From Cupriavidus necator (GTDB lineage: Bacteria; Pseudomonadota; Gammaproteobacteria; Burkholderiales; Burkholderiaceae), in the NCBI RefSeq assembly GCF_013141915.1, contig NZ_SROX01000026.1, positions 1 to 58,384 on the forward strand: 58,384 bases of DNA. The letters run 5' to 3'. The notes beneath the pieces are model-generated. The model was given only the letters and a program-made list of their open reading frames with translations, was not told the origin of the DNA and made no database searches. Of the stretch, positions 1 to 7,579 are shown in pieces. Position 1 is the stretch's first letter. Each line of letters opens with the position of its first letter. The translations under genes and the position numbers were made by a program.

Positions 1-486
1 GGCATCGAGTTTTTTTAGGTACGCCACCTCCGCGCGCAGGTATTCGTTCTCCTTGAGCAACTGCTCACGGGTGCGCTCATCCGGCTCGGAGGCCGGTGGG
101 ATGGGTTCGGGCGGTAGAGATTTCGGCATCTTTCGGGGGCGTCCCTTGGGACGGGGCGATAGTGCAGACAGACCACCCTCATGATACTGGCGTTCCCAGC
201 GGCCGATGGCCCCCGGATCACGAATCCCCAATATCGCTTGCACCTGAGCTTGCGACAGGTTGTCTCGCCGCATGCGCTCAAGCGCCGCGAGCTTGAATTC
301 TGCGCTGTATTTGGTGTGCCCTTTGCGCCGTAACCCTTGCTTACCATGGAGCTCATACTGGGTAACCCACTGCCGGGCCAATGTACGGGCCACTCCATAC
401 TCCCGCGCCAGGTCCCTATAACCGATACCTCCGGCTAAATATCGCTTCACTACCTTGAGCTTCAGTTGCTCGTCGTGTCTCGCCAT
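1..486 (-). CDS. IS3-family transposase OrfA, 3' end outside window
   Basis: This is the N-terminal, DNA-binding component of an IS3-family transposase. The frame opens at ATG 484..486 and is open to the window edge (162 codons visible). It has two helix-turn-helix segments (about residues 8..50, with RDLAREYGVARTLARQWV, and 60..105, with SQAQVQAILGIRDPGAIGRW). A Lys/Arg/Pro linker follows, and then a leucine-zipper-like stretch (EQLLKENEYLRAEVAYLKKL) of the kind that mediates OrfA/OrfAB multimerisation and precedes the programmed frameshift into OrfB. OrfB is not in the window. It could still be a solo remnant. Confidence 0.85.
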   Translation of the reverse strand, partial: MARHDEQLKLKVVKRYLAGGIGYRDLAREYGVARTLARQWVTQYELHGKQGLRRKGHTKYSAEFKLAALERMRRDNLSQAQVQAILGIRDPGAIGRWERQYHEGGLSALSPRPKGRPRKMPKSLPPEPIPPASEPDERTREQLLKENEYLRAEVAYLKKLDA

Positions 487-512
487 GAAAAACACCCCAA
501 GGGTTGGATCGG

Positions 513-537
513 TGTCCAACTCTTGGGGTGCAGTTCA
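513..537 (-). repeat. IS3-family terminal inverted repeat
   Basis: Outer end of the insertion sequence. Read from 537 towards 513 on the minus strand it begins TGAACTGCACCCCAAGAG, matching the TG...C-rich terminal repeats of IS3-family elements. The partner repeat is not in the window, so exact length cannot be set. Confidence 0.65.
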
Positions 538-580
538 ATGCGGGCTTTTCTCTTGCTGCGCTCAGTCTTGCATTGCCGGA

Positions 581-1597
581 TTAGAACGCCGTAAAGCTCC
601 ACGACTTGTTGATGGGAACGCCGTTGCGAGCGCCGCTGAAGGTAGCCGTATATGTTCCAGCCGGAAGCGGCTGCGTCGGGAGCATGAATGCAACACCTGG
701 ATAGACGCGGGCGTCCTCAATGGCGGTAGCTACGGATCCAGACTTCGAGTTAGTCGGAATCAGAATGCGCACGGGAATAGCGACCCCACCCGGCCCTGCA
801 AGCGAGAAGCTGGACACTGTCAGTACGTCGGTCGATTTCGCAGCAGGAACACGGAACATGATCGGGTGGCCTGCAGCGGAAAGATCTGGCGCAGGATTTG
901 GTGACTCTGCGGCAGGAATGAACGTACCCCAGACATTCTCGCCATCGACAGGAGAGTATGCAAAGGTCGCCTCGGGCATTTGTTGCCCACCCCACGCTGG
1001 AAGTCCATAGCCACTTCCGTTGGCTCCAGTAGCGACACCAAAATTGATGACACAGAGACTGTCGCGGTTTGCAATGCCGATGGTCTCCTGATTGCTTGTG
1101 ATCGATTGCAAGTGATAGATCGAATTCTTGAAACTATCAACGCAAAAGGCCGAGCGATCAGATACCTGCGCAACCCATTGGTTCGGGATGGCTCCGGCAG
1201 CAACCGCCTGGTCGTAAGGAGTGGCTCCGGTGTACCCTGGCTTGCCGGCAGTTTCATCGTGGCCGAAATCAGAGTTTGCCGCTTGGTAGGCGAGATGATT
1301 GTCCGCGGCCTTATCGAGTGCAGCATCCTGACGCAGCGCACCTACGCCCATTTTGAGGCGATAGTTGTTCAGGTCATTAAAGGTAGTCAACCGCGCATCC
1401 GTGGATGCATACGTCGGCGGTGTAACGCTCGTCGACGGCGGCACCGACGTGGGGCCTTGTGGGGTCGTCGGCACTGTCGGCGTGGTGGGCTGCTGGTTGG
1501 AGCCGCCGTCATCACCACCACCACCACCACCGCAAGCGGCGAGAGCAAGCGTCATGGCCGTGACCAGGGCCGAGAGAGCGAGTTTGGACTGTTGCAT
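581..1597 (-). CDS. CAP-domain (SCP/PR1-like) lipoprotein
   Basis: A 338-residue predicted lipoprotein. The signal peptide ends in a lipobox (LALAAC, Cys about residue 21), followed by a Gly-rich and then a Thr/Pro-rich low-complexity linker (to about residue 65). Residues about 70..200 resemble the bacterial CAP/SCP domain (FNDLNNYRLKMGVGAL, then DNHLAYQAANSDFGHDE), a fold of secreted proteins of mostly unknown function. The C-terminal third is a beta-rich domain ending in a PxG-Y-x-F-like strand. A promoter-like module lies at 1649..1675. The lipobox argues for outer- or inner-membrane attachment facing the periplasm. Family assignment is good; function is unknown. Confidence 0.8.
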   Translation of the reverse strand: MQQSKLALSALVTAMTLALAACGGGGGGDDGGSNQQPTTPTVPTTPQGPTSVPPSTSVTPPTYASTDARLTTFNDLNNYRLKMGVGALRQDAALDKAADNHLAYQAANSDFGHDETAGKPGYTGATPYDQAVAAGAIPNQWVAQVSDRSAFCVDSFKNSIYHLQSITSNQETIGIANRDSLCVINFGVATGANGSGYGLPAWGGQQMPEATFAYSPVDGENVWGTFIPAAESPNPAPDLSAAGHPIMFRVPAAKSTDVLTVSSFSLAGPGGVAIPVRILIPTNSKSGSVATAIEDARVYPGVAFMLPTQPLPAGTYTATFSGARNGVPINKSWSFTAF

Positions 1598-1648
1598 GTT
1601 TTCTTCTTCCTCTGACTTTGGACCGGCCGGGGATCGACCGTTACTTTT

Positions 1649-1675
1649 AGCTTACAGGCGGGCACGAGAAGTCAA
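1649..1675 (-). promoter_or_regulatory. Promoter-like module, 15-bp spacer (copy 1)
   Basis: On the minus strand, TTGACT (1675..1670) and TAAGCT (1654..1649) are separated by exactly 15 bp, upstream of the CAP lipoprotein start at 1597. It is one of seven such modules in the window, all upstream of minus-strand genes. Confidence 0.55.
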
Positions 1676-1775
1676 GTACCGGCAATCCCCAGCCGGGCGT
1701 GAGAATACACGAAGGGATCTTGGATAGGACGGCACGGGCAGCCGGAACTTGACCCCCTGATTGGGGGGTATCGTC

Positions 1776-2111
1776 TCAGGTGGTGTAGAGCGACTGTCCG
1801 CAGTGATTGCAGACGTGGTACTGCTTCACCGAGAACATCCACTGCTTGCGCCAGATGCGGATGCTTCGCGAGCCGCACGAGTTACAGGACATGCCGTGTT
1901 TCGTTGCGCATTGAGGATTGTCCAGTCGGTAGCGTTGAAGCGTCGGCGTCGCCTTTGATGGCAGCAAAAGGAGCAGGAGCAGTCCAAAGTAGTGCGTGCA
2001 AAAGCAAATCGCCGCCCATTTGAATCCGCTCCTACCCCAGCGTCGAGCCAGCCGGTATGCCAGGATCGGGGGGATTACAAAGAGCAAGACGAAAAGAATG
2101 GAGGTATGCAT
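1776..2111 (-). CDS. Small membrane protein with C-terminal zinc ribbon
   Basis: A 111-residue protein with two hydrophobic segments (about 4..20 and 32..51) separated by a basic turn. A cytosolic tail carries two CxxC pairs (CNSCGS and CNHCGQ) about 27 residues apart, a zinc-ribbon arrangement. It starts 15 nt after the stop of the FlhD-FlhC fusion gene, so it is likely the last gene of that minus-strand operon. A GAGGG Shine-Dalgarno lies about 9 nt before the ATG. No family recognised. It may be a membrane-anchored regulator or adaptor. Confidence 0.65.
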   Translation of the reverse strand: MHTSILFVLLFVIPPILAYRLARRWGRSGFKWAAICFCTHYFGLLLLLLLPSKATPTLQRYRLDNPQCATKHGMSCNSCGSRSIRIWRKQWMFSVKQYHVCNHCGQSLYTT

Positions 2112-2126
2112 TTCAGTTTCCCTCGG

Positions 2127-3302
2127 TCACTTGCGACGACGCACTGAGCCATTGGGCCCGCCTAAAGTACCGCTGCAGCCCGGGCAGGAGAACGCATGGC
2201 TGAGTTCAATGCGCGGTGCTGTATTCGCAATGAGGTAGGGCGTTCTGCATACCCTGCAGGGTGCTAGTTCCAGCTGCGCATCGGTGGACGTGGTGCGACA
2301 AATGTGGCACGCGCGGTCCGCCGAGATCTTCGAGGTAGTTCCGAAGAACTTGTCGAAGAGGTCATAAGCCGAGATGAAAGCCTCTGGCACGTTCGCTCCG
2401 AAGGCCAATGCGATACGGTAGAGCGAAACCATGATGGTTGCCTGGAGTCGGTGTGTCGGGTGCTCGAAGTACCAGGCGGTCGAGGTAGGCAGCTGGCCTG
2501 ATGGAGAGGATCTGCCGTGAATCTGCTGAAATAGCGTTCTCGTGCGCGTGGATGTAATCCCAAGCAGTGAGGTGATGGTTGATGCTCGACAGTGGCTGCG
2601 AACCATCATTTCGCTGTACACCTTCTTCTGAAGGGGCTCCAACCGGAGGTTGGTCCAGCTATGCTTCGTTGCCATGCGATCGGCACGCATCGGGGTAGAG
2701 GCGAGGAAATGGTGCCCATTGGAATCTGGTCCGAGCCGCTTCGAGTCGAAGTCTACCCAGAAGGTCTTGCTGTGCAGGCGCCAGCGGAAGATCGGAAAAT
2801 CTACCCGTGCGATGGCCATGTCGAGCACATGTTGTGGGAGAGATCGAAGATACTCTGCAAGCTCCTTGGTGATTCCGAGAAGAGGAGCGGCCAGAATGCT
2901 AACGTGTAGCAATTCAACGATCAGCCAAATGTAATGGCGATTGTTGTAGAACAAACGGAGCTTGTCGTCGTTGCTCCAGACGGGCAGCTGCGATCGCAAT
3001 GCGTCGACGGCCAGGGTCGTTGTGGTGTTCTCTGTGAGGCAGCGCCAATCCTGTACTTCGGACAGCGTCGGCACGACAACGAGGAACGGCGTGCCCATCA
3101 AATCGCGTTGCGTCGCTTCAGCTTTGCGCACCCTGTCGACGGCCGCTTTGCTGATGTGCAGGGGCTGTTCCAGCTCGGGGTGGGCCCCCAGGAGTTCGGC
3201 CAGGTGATCGGTGAGGTGATAGTTTGCCGAGCGAATACGGTCGCACGTCATCCGGGTGAGTTGCAGACGCTCGAACTCTGCGGTTGGGGAATGCGGTTGC
3301 AT
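2127..3302 (-). CDS. FlhD-FlhC fusion-type transcriptional activator
   Basis: A 391-residue protein. Residues about 222..376 resemble FlhC: a helical core with GRSSPSGQLPTSTAWYF matching the G-SPPPKG-LPFSTDWF region of FlhC, then a Cys-rich zinc site (CHIC 332/335, CRVC 349/352, CPGC 373/376). Residues about 112..182 resemble FlhD (a long helix, then LLGITKELAEYLRSL matching FlhD's LGINEEMATTLAAL, then an FRW strand). Residues 1..110 are unassigned. FlhD4C2 complexes activate transcription, and the homologues SetCD and AcaCD are master activators of conjugative elements (known for SXT and IncC). Here both halves appear fused in one chain, which I infer to be the element's own activator. It lies 12 nt downstream of the coiled-coil gene. 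Confidence 0.7.
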   Translation of the reverse strand: MQPHSPTAEFERLQLTRMTCDRIRSANYHLTDHLAELLGAHPELEQPLHISKAAVDRVRKAEATQRDLMGTPFLVVVPTLSEVQDWRCLTENTTTTLAVDALRSQLPVWSNDDKLRLFYNNRHYIWLIVELLHVSILAAPLLGITKELAEYLRSLPQHVLDMAIARVDFPIFRWRLHSKTFWVDFDSKRLGPDSNGHHFLASTPMRADRMATKHSWTNLRLEPLQKKVYSEMMVRSHCRASTITSLLGITSTRTRTLFQQIHGRSSPSGQLPTSTAWYFEHPTHRLQATIMVSLYRIALAFGANVPEAFISAYDLFDKFFGTTSKISADRACHICRTTSTDAQLELAPCRVCRTPYLIANTAPRIELSHAFSCPGCSGTLGGPNGSVRRRK

Positions 3303-3314
3303 GGGTCGTTGCTC

Positions 3315-4523
3315 CTATTTTGCTTTGATGGCCGAGCGGATTTCAGATTGAAGGCGGCCGACGATGCCGTCGAGGACTGTCAGAGTCGGGCGGAATTCGG
3401 AAATGTCGCCGGCCATCTGCACAGTCAGTTGGGCCGACGCAAAGCTCGAGACCGCCTGTCGAAACGCTTCGACTAGCTTCGCCAGTTCGTCATGAGCGCG
3501 CGCTCGCTTGTCCAGAACCGCAGTACGTTCGGCGATCTCTTCTTCGATCCTCTGACGCTGAGAAATGACGTTGTTCAGCTCGGTCTTGGCGGTCGCAAGC
3601 TCTTCGTTCTTGGCGGCTAATGCGTCTTCCAAGGTGGCATAGCCGGGCGGAACAACAGGCACTTCGATAGATTCAGGGCGGACGTTGCCCTTTGCAAAAG
3701 CGATGCGTTCCTGAAGTTCACGCTTCTCTCGTTCCAAGTCGGCAACCTGCATTCCGAGTGCGCTGTAACTCGAGTTTTGCCTGGTCATCTCCTCACGCAA
3801 CTGGGTAAGGGTCAGACGATCGGTGTCGCGTTCGGCCGTCAAGCGGGAGAGCTCGGTGTTGAGCCGACGGATTTCATGGTCCTTGTCGGCGTTCTCGGAG
3901 ATGGTGCTTGCAAGTTCGGCTGTGGCGACGTCGAGCTTGGACTGGACATCGAAGACTTCTTCCTGTTTGCGGCGCAGTCGCTCGACGAACTCCCGAATGT
4001 CCTTGCGTCGATAGGAAGGATCGTTTTCTTTGAATTCGATCACCGCGTCGATTTCCTCCGCGGTGTAATCACTCCGGCGAAGGATCATCAGCTCACCGAT
4101 GTTCAGCTTCGTGAGCGCGCCGTTATGTTGCAGGAAGCGCCGGTAAAGGTTCAGCTGCAAATGAGCTTGGCTTCGTGTCAGGTGCAGGACCTCTTCCGCG
4201 ATCGTGTAGAACATCTCCAACGCACGCGTTCGTGCGACTCTCGTGTCGCCATACATGGCGACGGCAATGTCCATGGTGTGGTCATGCATCTGTTGGAGAT
4301 CTGCGCCTTGGTCGCGCAGCAGCCGCTCAATCTTGTCCCTCGTGCGCTGAAGATTGCGCACACACTGGAGTAGCCGGCTGAACGCGTCCGCGTCCACCGG
4401 TGCGCCGCCGAGTGCGTTGCGCAATGCCAATTCGGCACGCGACGCCTCCGGTTGCAAGGGGAAGTTGACGATGTCAGCCTGTACGGCCGGAGTTTCTTTC
4501 GGCTGGTCTTTTTTTTGCGGCAT
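3315..4523 (-). CDS. Coiled-coil protein of unknown function
   Basis: A protein of about 402 residues. The start at 4523 (MPQKKD) is preferred over an upstream in-frame ATG at 4580 because a promoter-like module occupies 4554..4580 and a GAGAG Shine-Dalgarno lies before 4523. The N-terminal half is helical with a basic helical segment (LMILRRSDYTAEEIDAVIEF). Residues about 180..350 are a long heptad-rich coiled coil (LTAERDTDRLTLTQLREEM and similar). The C-terminus is helical. It heads the operon with the FlhD-FlhC fusion gene. KfrA- or SMC-like structural roles are possible on composition alone, but no signature motif is visible. Confidence 0.6.
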   Translation of the reverse strand: MPQKKDQPKETPAVQADIVNFPLQPEASRAELALRNALGGAPVDADAFSRLLQCVRNLQRTRDKIERLLRDQGADLQQMHDHTMDIAVAMYGDTRVARTRALEMFYTIAEEVLHLTRSQAHLQLNLYRRFLQHNGALTKLNIGELMILRRSDYTAEEIDAVIEFKENDPSYRRKDIREFVERLRRKQEEVFDVQSKLDVATAELASTISENADKDHEIRRLNTELSRLTAERDTDRLTLTQLREEMTRQNSSYSALGMQVADLEREKRELQERIAFAKGNVRPESIEVPVVPPGYATLEDALAAKNEELATAKTELNNVISQRQRIEEEIAERTAVLDKRARAHDELAKLVEAFRQAVSSFASAQLTVQMAGDISEFRPTLTVLDGIVGRLQSEIRSAIKAK

Positions 4524-4553
4524 CTTTGCTCTCGGAAATGGACCCTGACAACC

Positions 4554-4580
4554 AGCGTAACGACCCAAAAACGTTGTCAA
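4554..4580 (-). promoter_or_regulatory. Promoter-like module, 15-bp spacer (copy 2)
   Basis: Minus strand TTGACA (4580..4575), 15 bp, TACGCT (4559..4554) followed by GG. It precedes the coiled-coil/FlhD-FlhC operon and supports the start at 4523. Same architecture as the modules at 1649, 10946, 14557, 16947, 20605 and 57409. Confidence 0.6.
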
Positions 4581-4752
4581 GTGGCCTCGTGGAGAGTACG
4601 AAACGAGACAGCCGCGTTGTTCCCAGAAATCGCCTCTTTTAGGGGTGGCTTTCGTCGGAAAGGGCAGAAAGCAGGTTGCTTATGCAATCCATATCGCCAA
4701 GGCACCGACGAAATGTAGGGGTTTCCCCCTAAGGTGCGGGGTCGAATTAAGC

Positions 4753-4791
4753 GGAACTAACAACAGTAGTAAATGGAACTAATATCAGTAG
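4753..4791 (+). repeat. Two 17-bp direct repeats, 22-bp period
   Basis: GGAACTAACAACAGTAG (4753..4769) and GGAACTAATATCAGTAG (4775..4791) differ at two positions and start 22 bp apart, two helical turns. This is the spacing of iterons or of tandem activator boxes. Only two units are seen, so an origin role is not established. Confidence 0.6.
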
Positions 4792-4849
4792 GGGGCAGGT
4801 GCGGGCGTTCGCCTGCTGGATAGCCCGGGGGCGGCGGGGCGCCAAACTG

Positions 4850-4863
4850 GTGAGCATGCTCAC
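4850..4863. repeat. Perfect 14-bp palindrome, operator-like
   Basis: GTGAGCATGCTCAC is fully self-complementary and lies in the divergent control region. Its inner 12 bases recur exactly at 43609..43620. Confidence 0.45.
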
Positions 4864-4950
4864 GCTTTTTTTCCAGAAAGCGAGGTGTTTTTGTTGGTCT
4901 TTCCGGCGGTTGCGGGCGTCAGAGTCCTATTAGGATCTGAGAGAACTTCA

Positions 4951-5166
4951 GCGTCCTTTACGCATCGACATGAGCGCGGGCCTTCCTGGCGCTCCATTTC
5001 AGCAGTCGTTCATCCACGTCAGCGTGCTTCCGCCATGCGCTACCGCATGACGCAAGTACGTTGAAGCGCTGCAGCTTCTCCTCCAGAGATTCCTTGCTCG
5101 ACCGAGCATCGAATAATCGCCTGGCATCCGTCAGGAAATCCCTTTTTTTGTTTCTGGAGAGAAACC
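4951..5166 (+). promoter_or_regulatory. Degenerate hairpin leader (copy L1)
   Basis: GCGT-CCTTT-ACGC (4951..4963) followed by ATCGAC is a weakened version of the recurring leader hairpin. A TAGGAT -10-like box ends 14 nt upstream. The rest of the leader is longer than in other copies and does not show the usual third hairpin clearly. It precedes the gene at 5167. Confidence 0.4.
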
Positions 5167-5472
5167 GTGGAATCCTTTGTCACGAACCTCATCAAGCGTC
5201 CGTTCCAACTCCTCATGTTCTGCATGGTGCTGTATATGGCCTCGCAGTCGTTCATCGTCGGTGCCTTTGTGACCGTCGTCGGGCTTTCGTTCCTGTATCA
5301 CAGGGGTGTTGCCTGGACCAAAGCCATTCCTGCAGCGCCGAAGGTTTCGATGCCGGACGACGTGTCCAAGTCGAAGCCGGATGTTGAGCTGACGGCGGAG
5401 CCCGAGCGGCAGTACGAGCGCTCGGCTGTGGTAACGCCGATTCGTCGGACGGGAACACACGACCGTTCCTGA
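5167..5472 (+). CDS. Small membrane protein
   Basis: A 101-residue protein starting with GTG, preceded by GGAGAG. A hydrophobic segment (about residues 15..45, with an internal break) gives one or two membrane spans. A charged Pro/Lys/Glu-rich cytosolic tail follows. No family recognised. Small membrane proteins also follow the leaders at 21306 and 52049, so the position is typical for the element. An intrinsic terminator follows at 5479. Confidence 0.6.
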   Translation: MESFVTNLIKRPFQLLMFCMVLYMASQSFIVGAFVTVVGLSFLYHRGVAWTKAIPAAPKVSMPDDVSKSKPDVELTAEPERQYERSAVVTPIRRTGTHDRS

Positions 5473-5478
5473 TCCCAA

Positions 5479-5502
5479 GCCGCCCCTCTGGGCGGCGCTT
5501 TT
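5479..5502 (+). terminator. Intrinsic terminator
   Basis: GCCGCCC (5479..5485) pairs with GGGCGGC (5490..5496), then a short T run (5499..5502). Further hairpins (GCGGGTATC / GATACCCGC) follow before the next start codon. Confidence 0.6.
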
Positions 5503-5569
5503 CACCTGTCGCGGGTATCCGATACCCGCCGGCTGGTGGGTCTTTCGGGTGCCCGACCCGGAGACCATC

Positions 5570-5998
5570 ATGGAAACAACAACCGCCGGATGGCAGCTGG
5601 ACTTCTTTGGTGAAGCAGCCGCTATCGTCGTGCCGCCTCCCAAGCTCGACCCCTTGCCCGACCCGTCTCAATGGAGTGAGACCGTGCGGGAAAAAATGGT
5701 CGACGCCCTGATAAGCCTGGCCTGCGACAGCAGGCGGGGCGACAACATGCCGGAGTCCCTGATCGATTGCGCCGAGATGCTGCGTGCCCGCATGCGCAAT
5801 CGCGCCCTCGACATCGAGGACTACTCCATGACGCTGGGCTGGATCTTTGGATACTGGAACGGCGCGCTGCCCTATACCTACGTCTGTGCTGTATCGGGGG
5901 TTGATCCCGAGACGCTGCAAGACGTAATCCTTAACCATCGCCGGTTGCGTGAGGACCTGGAAGCGGTCCGTCGCCAGTGCTGTGGCTCACTTCTTTGA
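5570..5998 (+). CDS. Conserved-type hypothetical protein
   Basis: A 142-residue soluble, mostly helical protein. The start at 5570 is chosen because CGGAGA lies 6..11 nt upstream, whereas the longer frame has no ribosome site. The C-terminal half (SMTLGWIFGYWNGALPYTYVCAVSGVDPETLQDVIL) has a helix-turn-helix-like rhythm but I do not recognise a family. It is 3 nt from the next gene and probably co-transcribed with the SSB and primase genes. Confidence 0.55.
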   Translation: METTTAGWQLDFFGEAAAIVVPPPKLDPLPDPSQWSETVREKMVDALISLACDSRRGDNMPESLIDCAEMLRARMRNRALDIEDYSMTLGWIFGYWNGALPYTYVCAVSGVDPETLQDVILNHRRLREDLEAVRRQCCGSLL

Positions 5999-6001
5999 TC
6001 A

Positions 6002-6793
6002 ATGACCTGGCTCAATCTCATCAAGCGCGTAGCTGGTGCCCTCAATGCCGAGCGGCGACCAGACACCTCCGATCCGATTCCAGTTGGAAGAGGCGACCCG
6101 AGTGAGCGGCAGTTCTATGTTCACGGTGTCCCCCATCTTTTCCGAAAGGAAGCCGATCGCGTGGTTCACTTTGTAGGTGTCTTCGAACACCGCCTTCAAC
6201 GCACCCAGTTCGGCGACAAGCTGCTGCCCGAGGTTTTCCCGCGGTGGAAAAAGGTCGGTGAGTACCCGAGAACGTCCCTGGAACAAGTGGCTGCGAAAGT
6301 CATTCAGGAAGGCGTTCAGCACGATGCACCGCGGCCTTCGCAATCTGGTGACGGTGCGGAGATCCGCCGCCGCGAGCGACCAACGGCTTCGGCGCGCGAC
6401 GCGCAGCGTTCTGTTCGACAGGACGGGGCGACCACCCGCACCGGGAATGTTGCCTCCGACGCGGCCTCATCCTCGGCCTACACCGTGGGCGAGTTGCTTG
6501 AGTGGGGCGAAATGACGTTCCCCAGTCGAAAGCCAGGCGGGCCGCGTACCTACACGTCGTTCGCTTTGAAACTGGCCACGTCCACCGGCGAGAAGATCCT
6601 CCAGGGCGAAGGCCTGAAGGATGCGCTGGCCGATGCAGGCTGCAAGCTTGGGGACCGGATTGCCGTCAAGAGACTGCATCGGGAAAAAGTGCCGGCCTTC
6701 GACAAGAAGAGCGGCTCCCCCATCATGGACCGCACGACCGGAGAACAAAAGCTCTGGGATCGTTGGGTCTGGACTATTAATCTCGTACATTGA
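6002..6793 (+). CDS. Unknown protein with a polyvalent-protein-type C-terminal domain
   Basis: 263 residues. The N-terminal part (1..150) is basic and low in recognisable motifs. The C-terminal domain (about 160..263) has the pattern YTSFALKLAT-x-G-x-x-x-LQGEGLKDALADAGCKLGDRIAVKRL, resembling the small beta-barrel domains attached to plasmid primases and TraC/TraI-type polyvalent proteins (inference from pattern, not a database match). It lies 12 nt before ssb, which fits a role in single-stranded DNA or primase handling. Confidence 0.5.
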   Translation: MTWLNLIKRVAGALNAERRPDTSDPIPVGRGDPSERQFYVHGVPHLFRKEADRVVHFVGVFEHRLQRTQFGDKLLPEVFPRWKKVGEYPRTSLEQVAAKVIQEGVQHDAPRPSQSGDGAEIRRRERPTASARDAQRSVRQDGATTRTGNVASDAASSSAYTVGELLEWGEMTFPSRKPGGPRTYTSFALKLATSTGEKILQGEGLKDALADAGCKLGDRIAVKRLHREKVPAFDKKSGSPIMDRTTGEQKLWDRWVWTINLVH

Positions 6794-6805
6794 ATTGGAA
6801 GGATC

Positions 6806-7369
6806 ATGGCATCCGTAAACAAGGTCATTCTCGTTGGCAACCTGGGTGCAGACCCGGAAACGCGCTACATGCCTAGCGGCGATGCCGTCACCAACTTTCG
6901 CCTGGCCACCACCGATCGCTACAAGGACAAGCAGTCGGGGGAGATGAAGGAAGCCACCGAATGGCACCGCGTGGCGATGTTCGGCAAGCTGGCCGAGATT
7001 GCCGCCCAGTACCTGCGCAAGGGCTCGTCGGTCTATATCGAGGGCCGCATCCGCACTCGCAAATGGCAGGACCAGTCCGGCCAGGACAAGTACTCCACCG
7101 AGATCGTCGCGGATCAGATGCAGATGCTTGGCGGCCGCAGCGGTGGCGGTGCTGATGAAGGTTCGTCCGACGATGGTTACAGTCGCGCTGGCTCTCAAAG
7201 CGGCGGCCGGGGACATGGATCTGCGCAACGCGCTGCGCCACAAGAGCAACGCAGGGCGGCTCAGCCCCCCGCGCAGTACGGCGGCGGCTTCTCTGACCTC
7301 GACGATGACATCCCCTTCCAGCGCCCCGCAGCGCTGGACGGCATTCCCTTTCGGTATGACGGCGCCTGA
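6806..7369 (+). CDS. ssb: Single-stranded DNA-binding protein
   Basis: A 187-residue SSB with a classic OB-fold N-terminus (MASVNKVILVGNLGADPETR, TEWHRVAMFGKLAEIAAQYL, GSSVYIEGRIRTRKWQDQ), then a Gly/Gln-rich linker. It covers ssDNA during replication, recombination or conjugative transfer. Odd: the acidic DDDIPF tip that normally ends SSB proteins and recruits partners is internal here (about residue 170) and is followed by about 16 further residues ending RYDGA. That could be a natural extension or the result of a lost stop codon. It lies between the 263-aa gene and the primase in the plus-strand operon. Confidence 0.93.
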   Translation: MASVNKVILVGNLGADPETRYMPSGDAVTNFRLATTDRYKDKQSGEMKEATEWHRVAMFGKLAEIAAQYLRKGSSVYIEGRIRTRKWQDQSGQDKYSTEIVADQMQMLGGRSGGGADEGSSDDGYSRAGSQSGGRGHGSAQRAAPQEQRRAAQPPAQYGGGFSDLDDDIPFQRPAALDGIPFRYDGA

Positions 7370-7536
7370 TGTAGTGCGTCAGTCCGTCCGCTGAAACTCT
7401 TCTTCACAACTGCGAGCGCTTCGGCGGTCGCAGTTGTCTTCTCCCGGCAGTTCTGCCGGCTTCCTTCCCCACAAAGCGCCATGCTGAAAAGACCTTCTGG
7501 CCAAAGCCGGGATGTCCTTTGAGCAAGCGTCTTATC

Positions 7537-7579
7537 GCCTGTCTCAGGCATCGACCCATCCTCCCAACGGAGCCATCCC
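7537..7579 (+). promoter_or_regulatory. Short hairpin leader (copy L2)
   Basis: GCCTG-TCT-CAGGC (7537..7549) followed by ATCGACC. The stem differs from the usual GCGTC/GACGC at several positions on both arms, so pairing is kept by compensatory change. Only 43 nt separate the stem start from the primase ATG, so the later leader hairpins are missing. Confidence 0.6.

Larger units (their letters stand above)
1..537 (-). mobile_element. IS3-family insertion sequence, end fragment
   Basis: The leftmost 537 bases are the transposase-upstream end of an IS3-family element that continues beyond the window. Seen: an orfA-type reading frame (1..486, minus) and a terminal sequence which, read on the minus strand, starts TGAACTGCACCCC at position 537, the form typical of IS3/IS150-type termini. 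Just inside it lies an imperfect inverted repeat (CCCCAAG..TTGGA / TCCAAC..TTGGGG, about 494..528). The element sits 43 bp downstream of the CAP lipoprotein stop codon. The other end and the target-site duplication are outside the window. Confidence 0.8.
4581..5166. other. 586-bp intergenic control region between divergent operons
   Basis: No convincing gene is seen. The stretch holds a GGGG/CCCC inverted repeat at about 4717..4732, a pair of 17-bp direct repeats (4753..4769 and 4775..4791), a perfect 14-bp palindrome (4850..4863), a -10-like TAGGAT (4931..4936) and a degenerate copy of the plus-strand leader (from 4951). It separates the minus-strand activator operon from the plus-strand replication-type operon and is a plausible shared control region. 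Confidence 0.5.
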
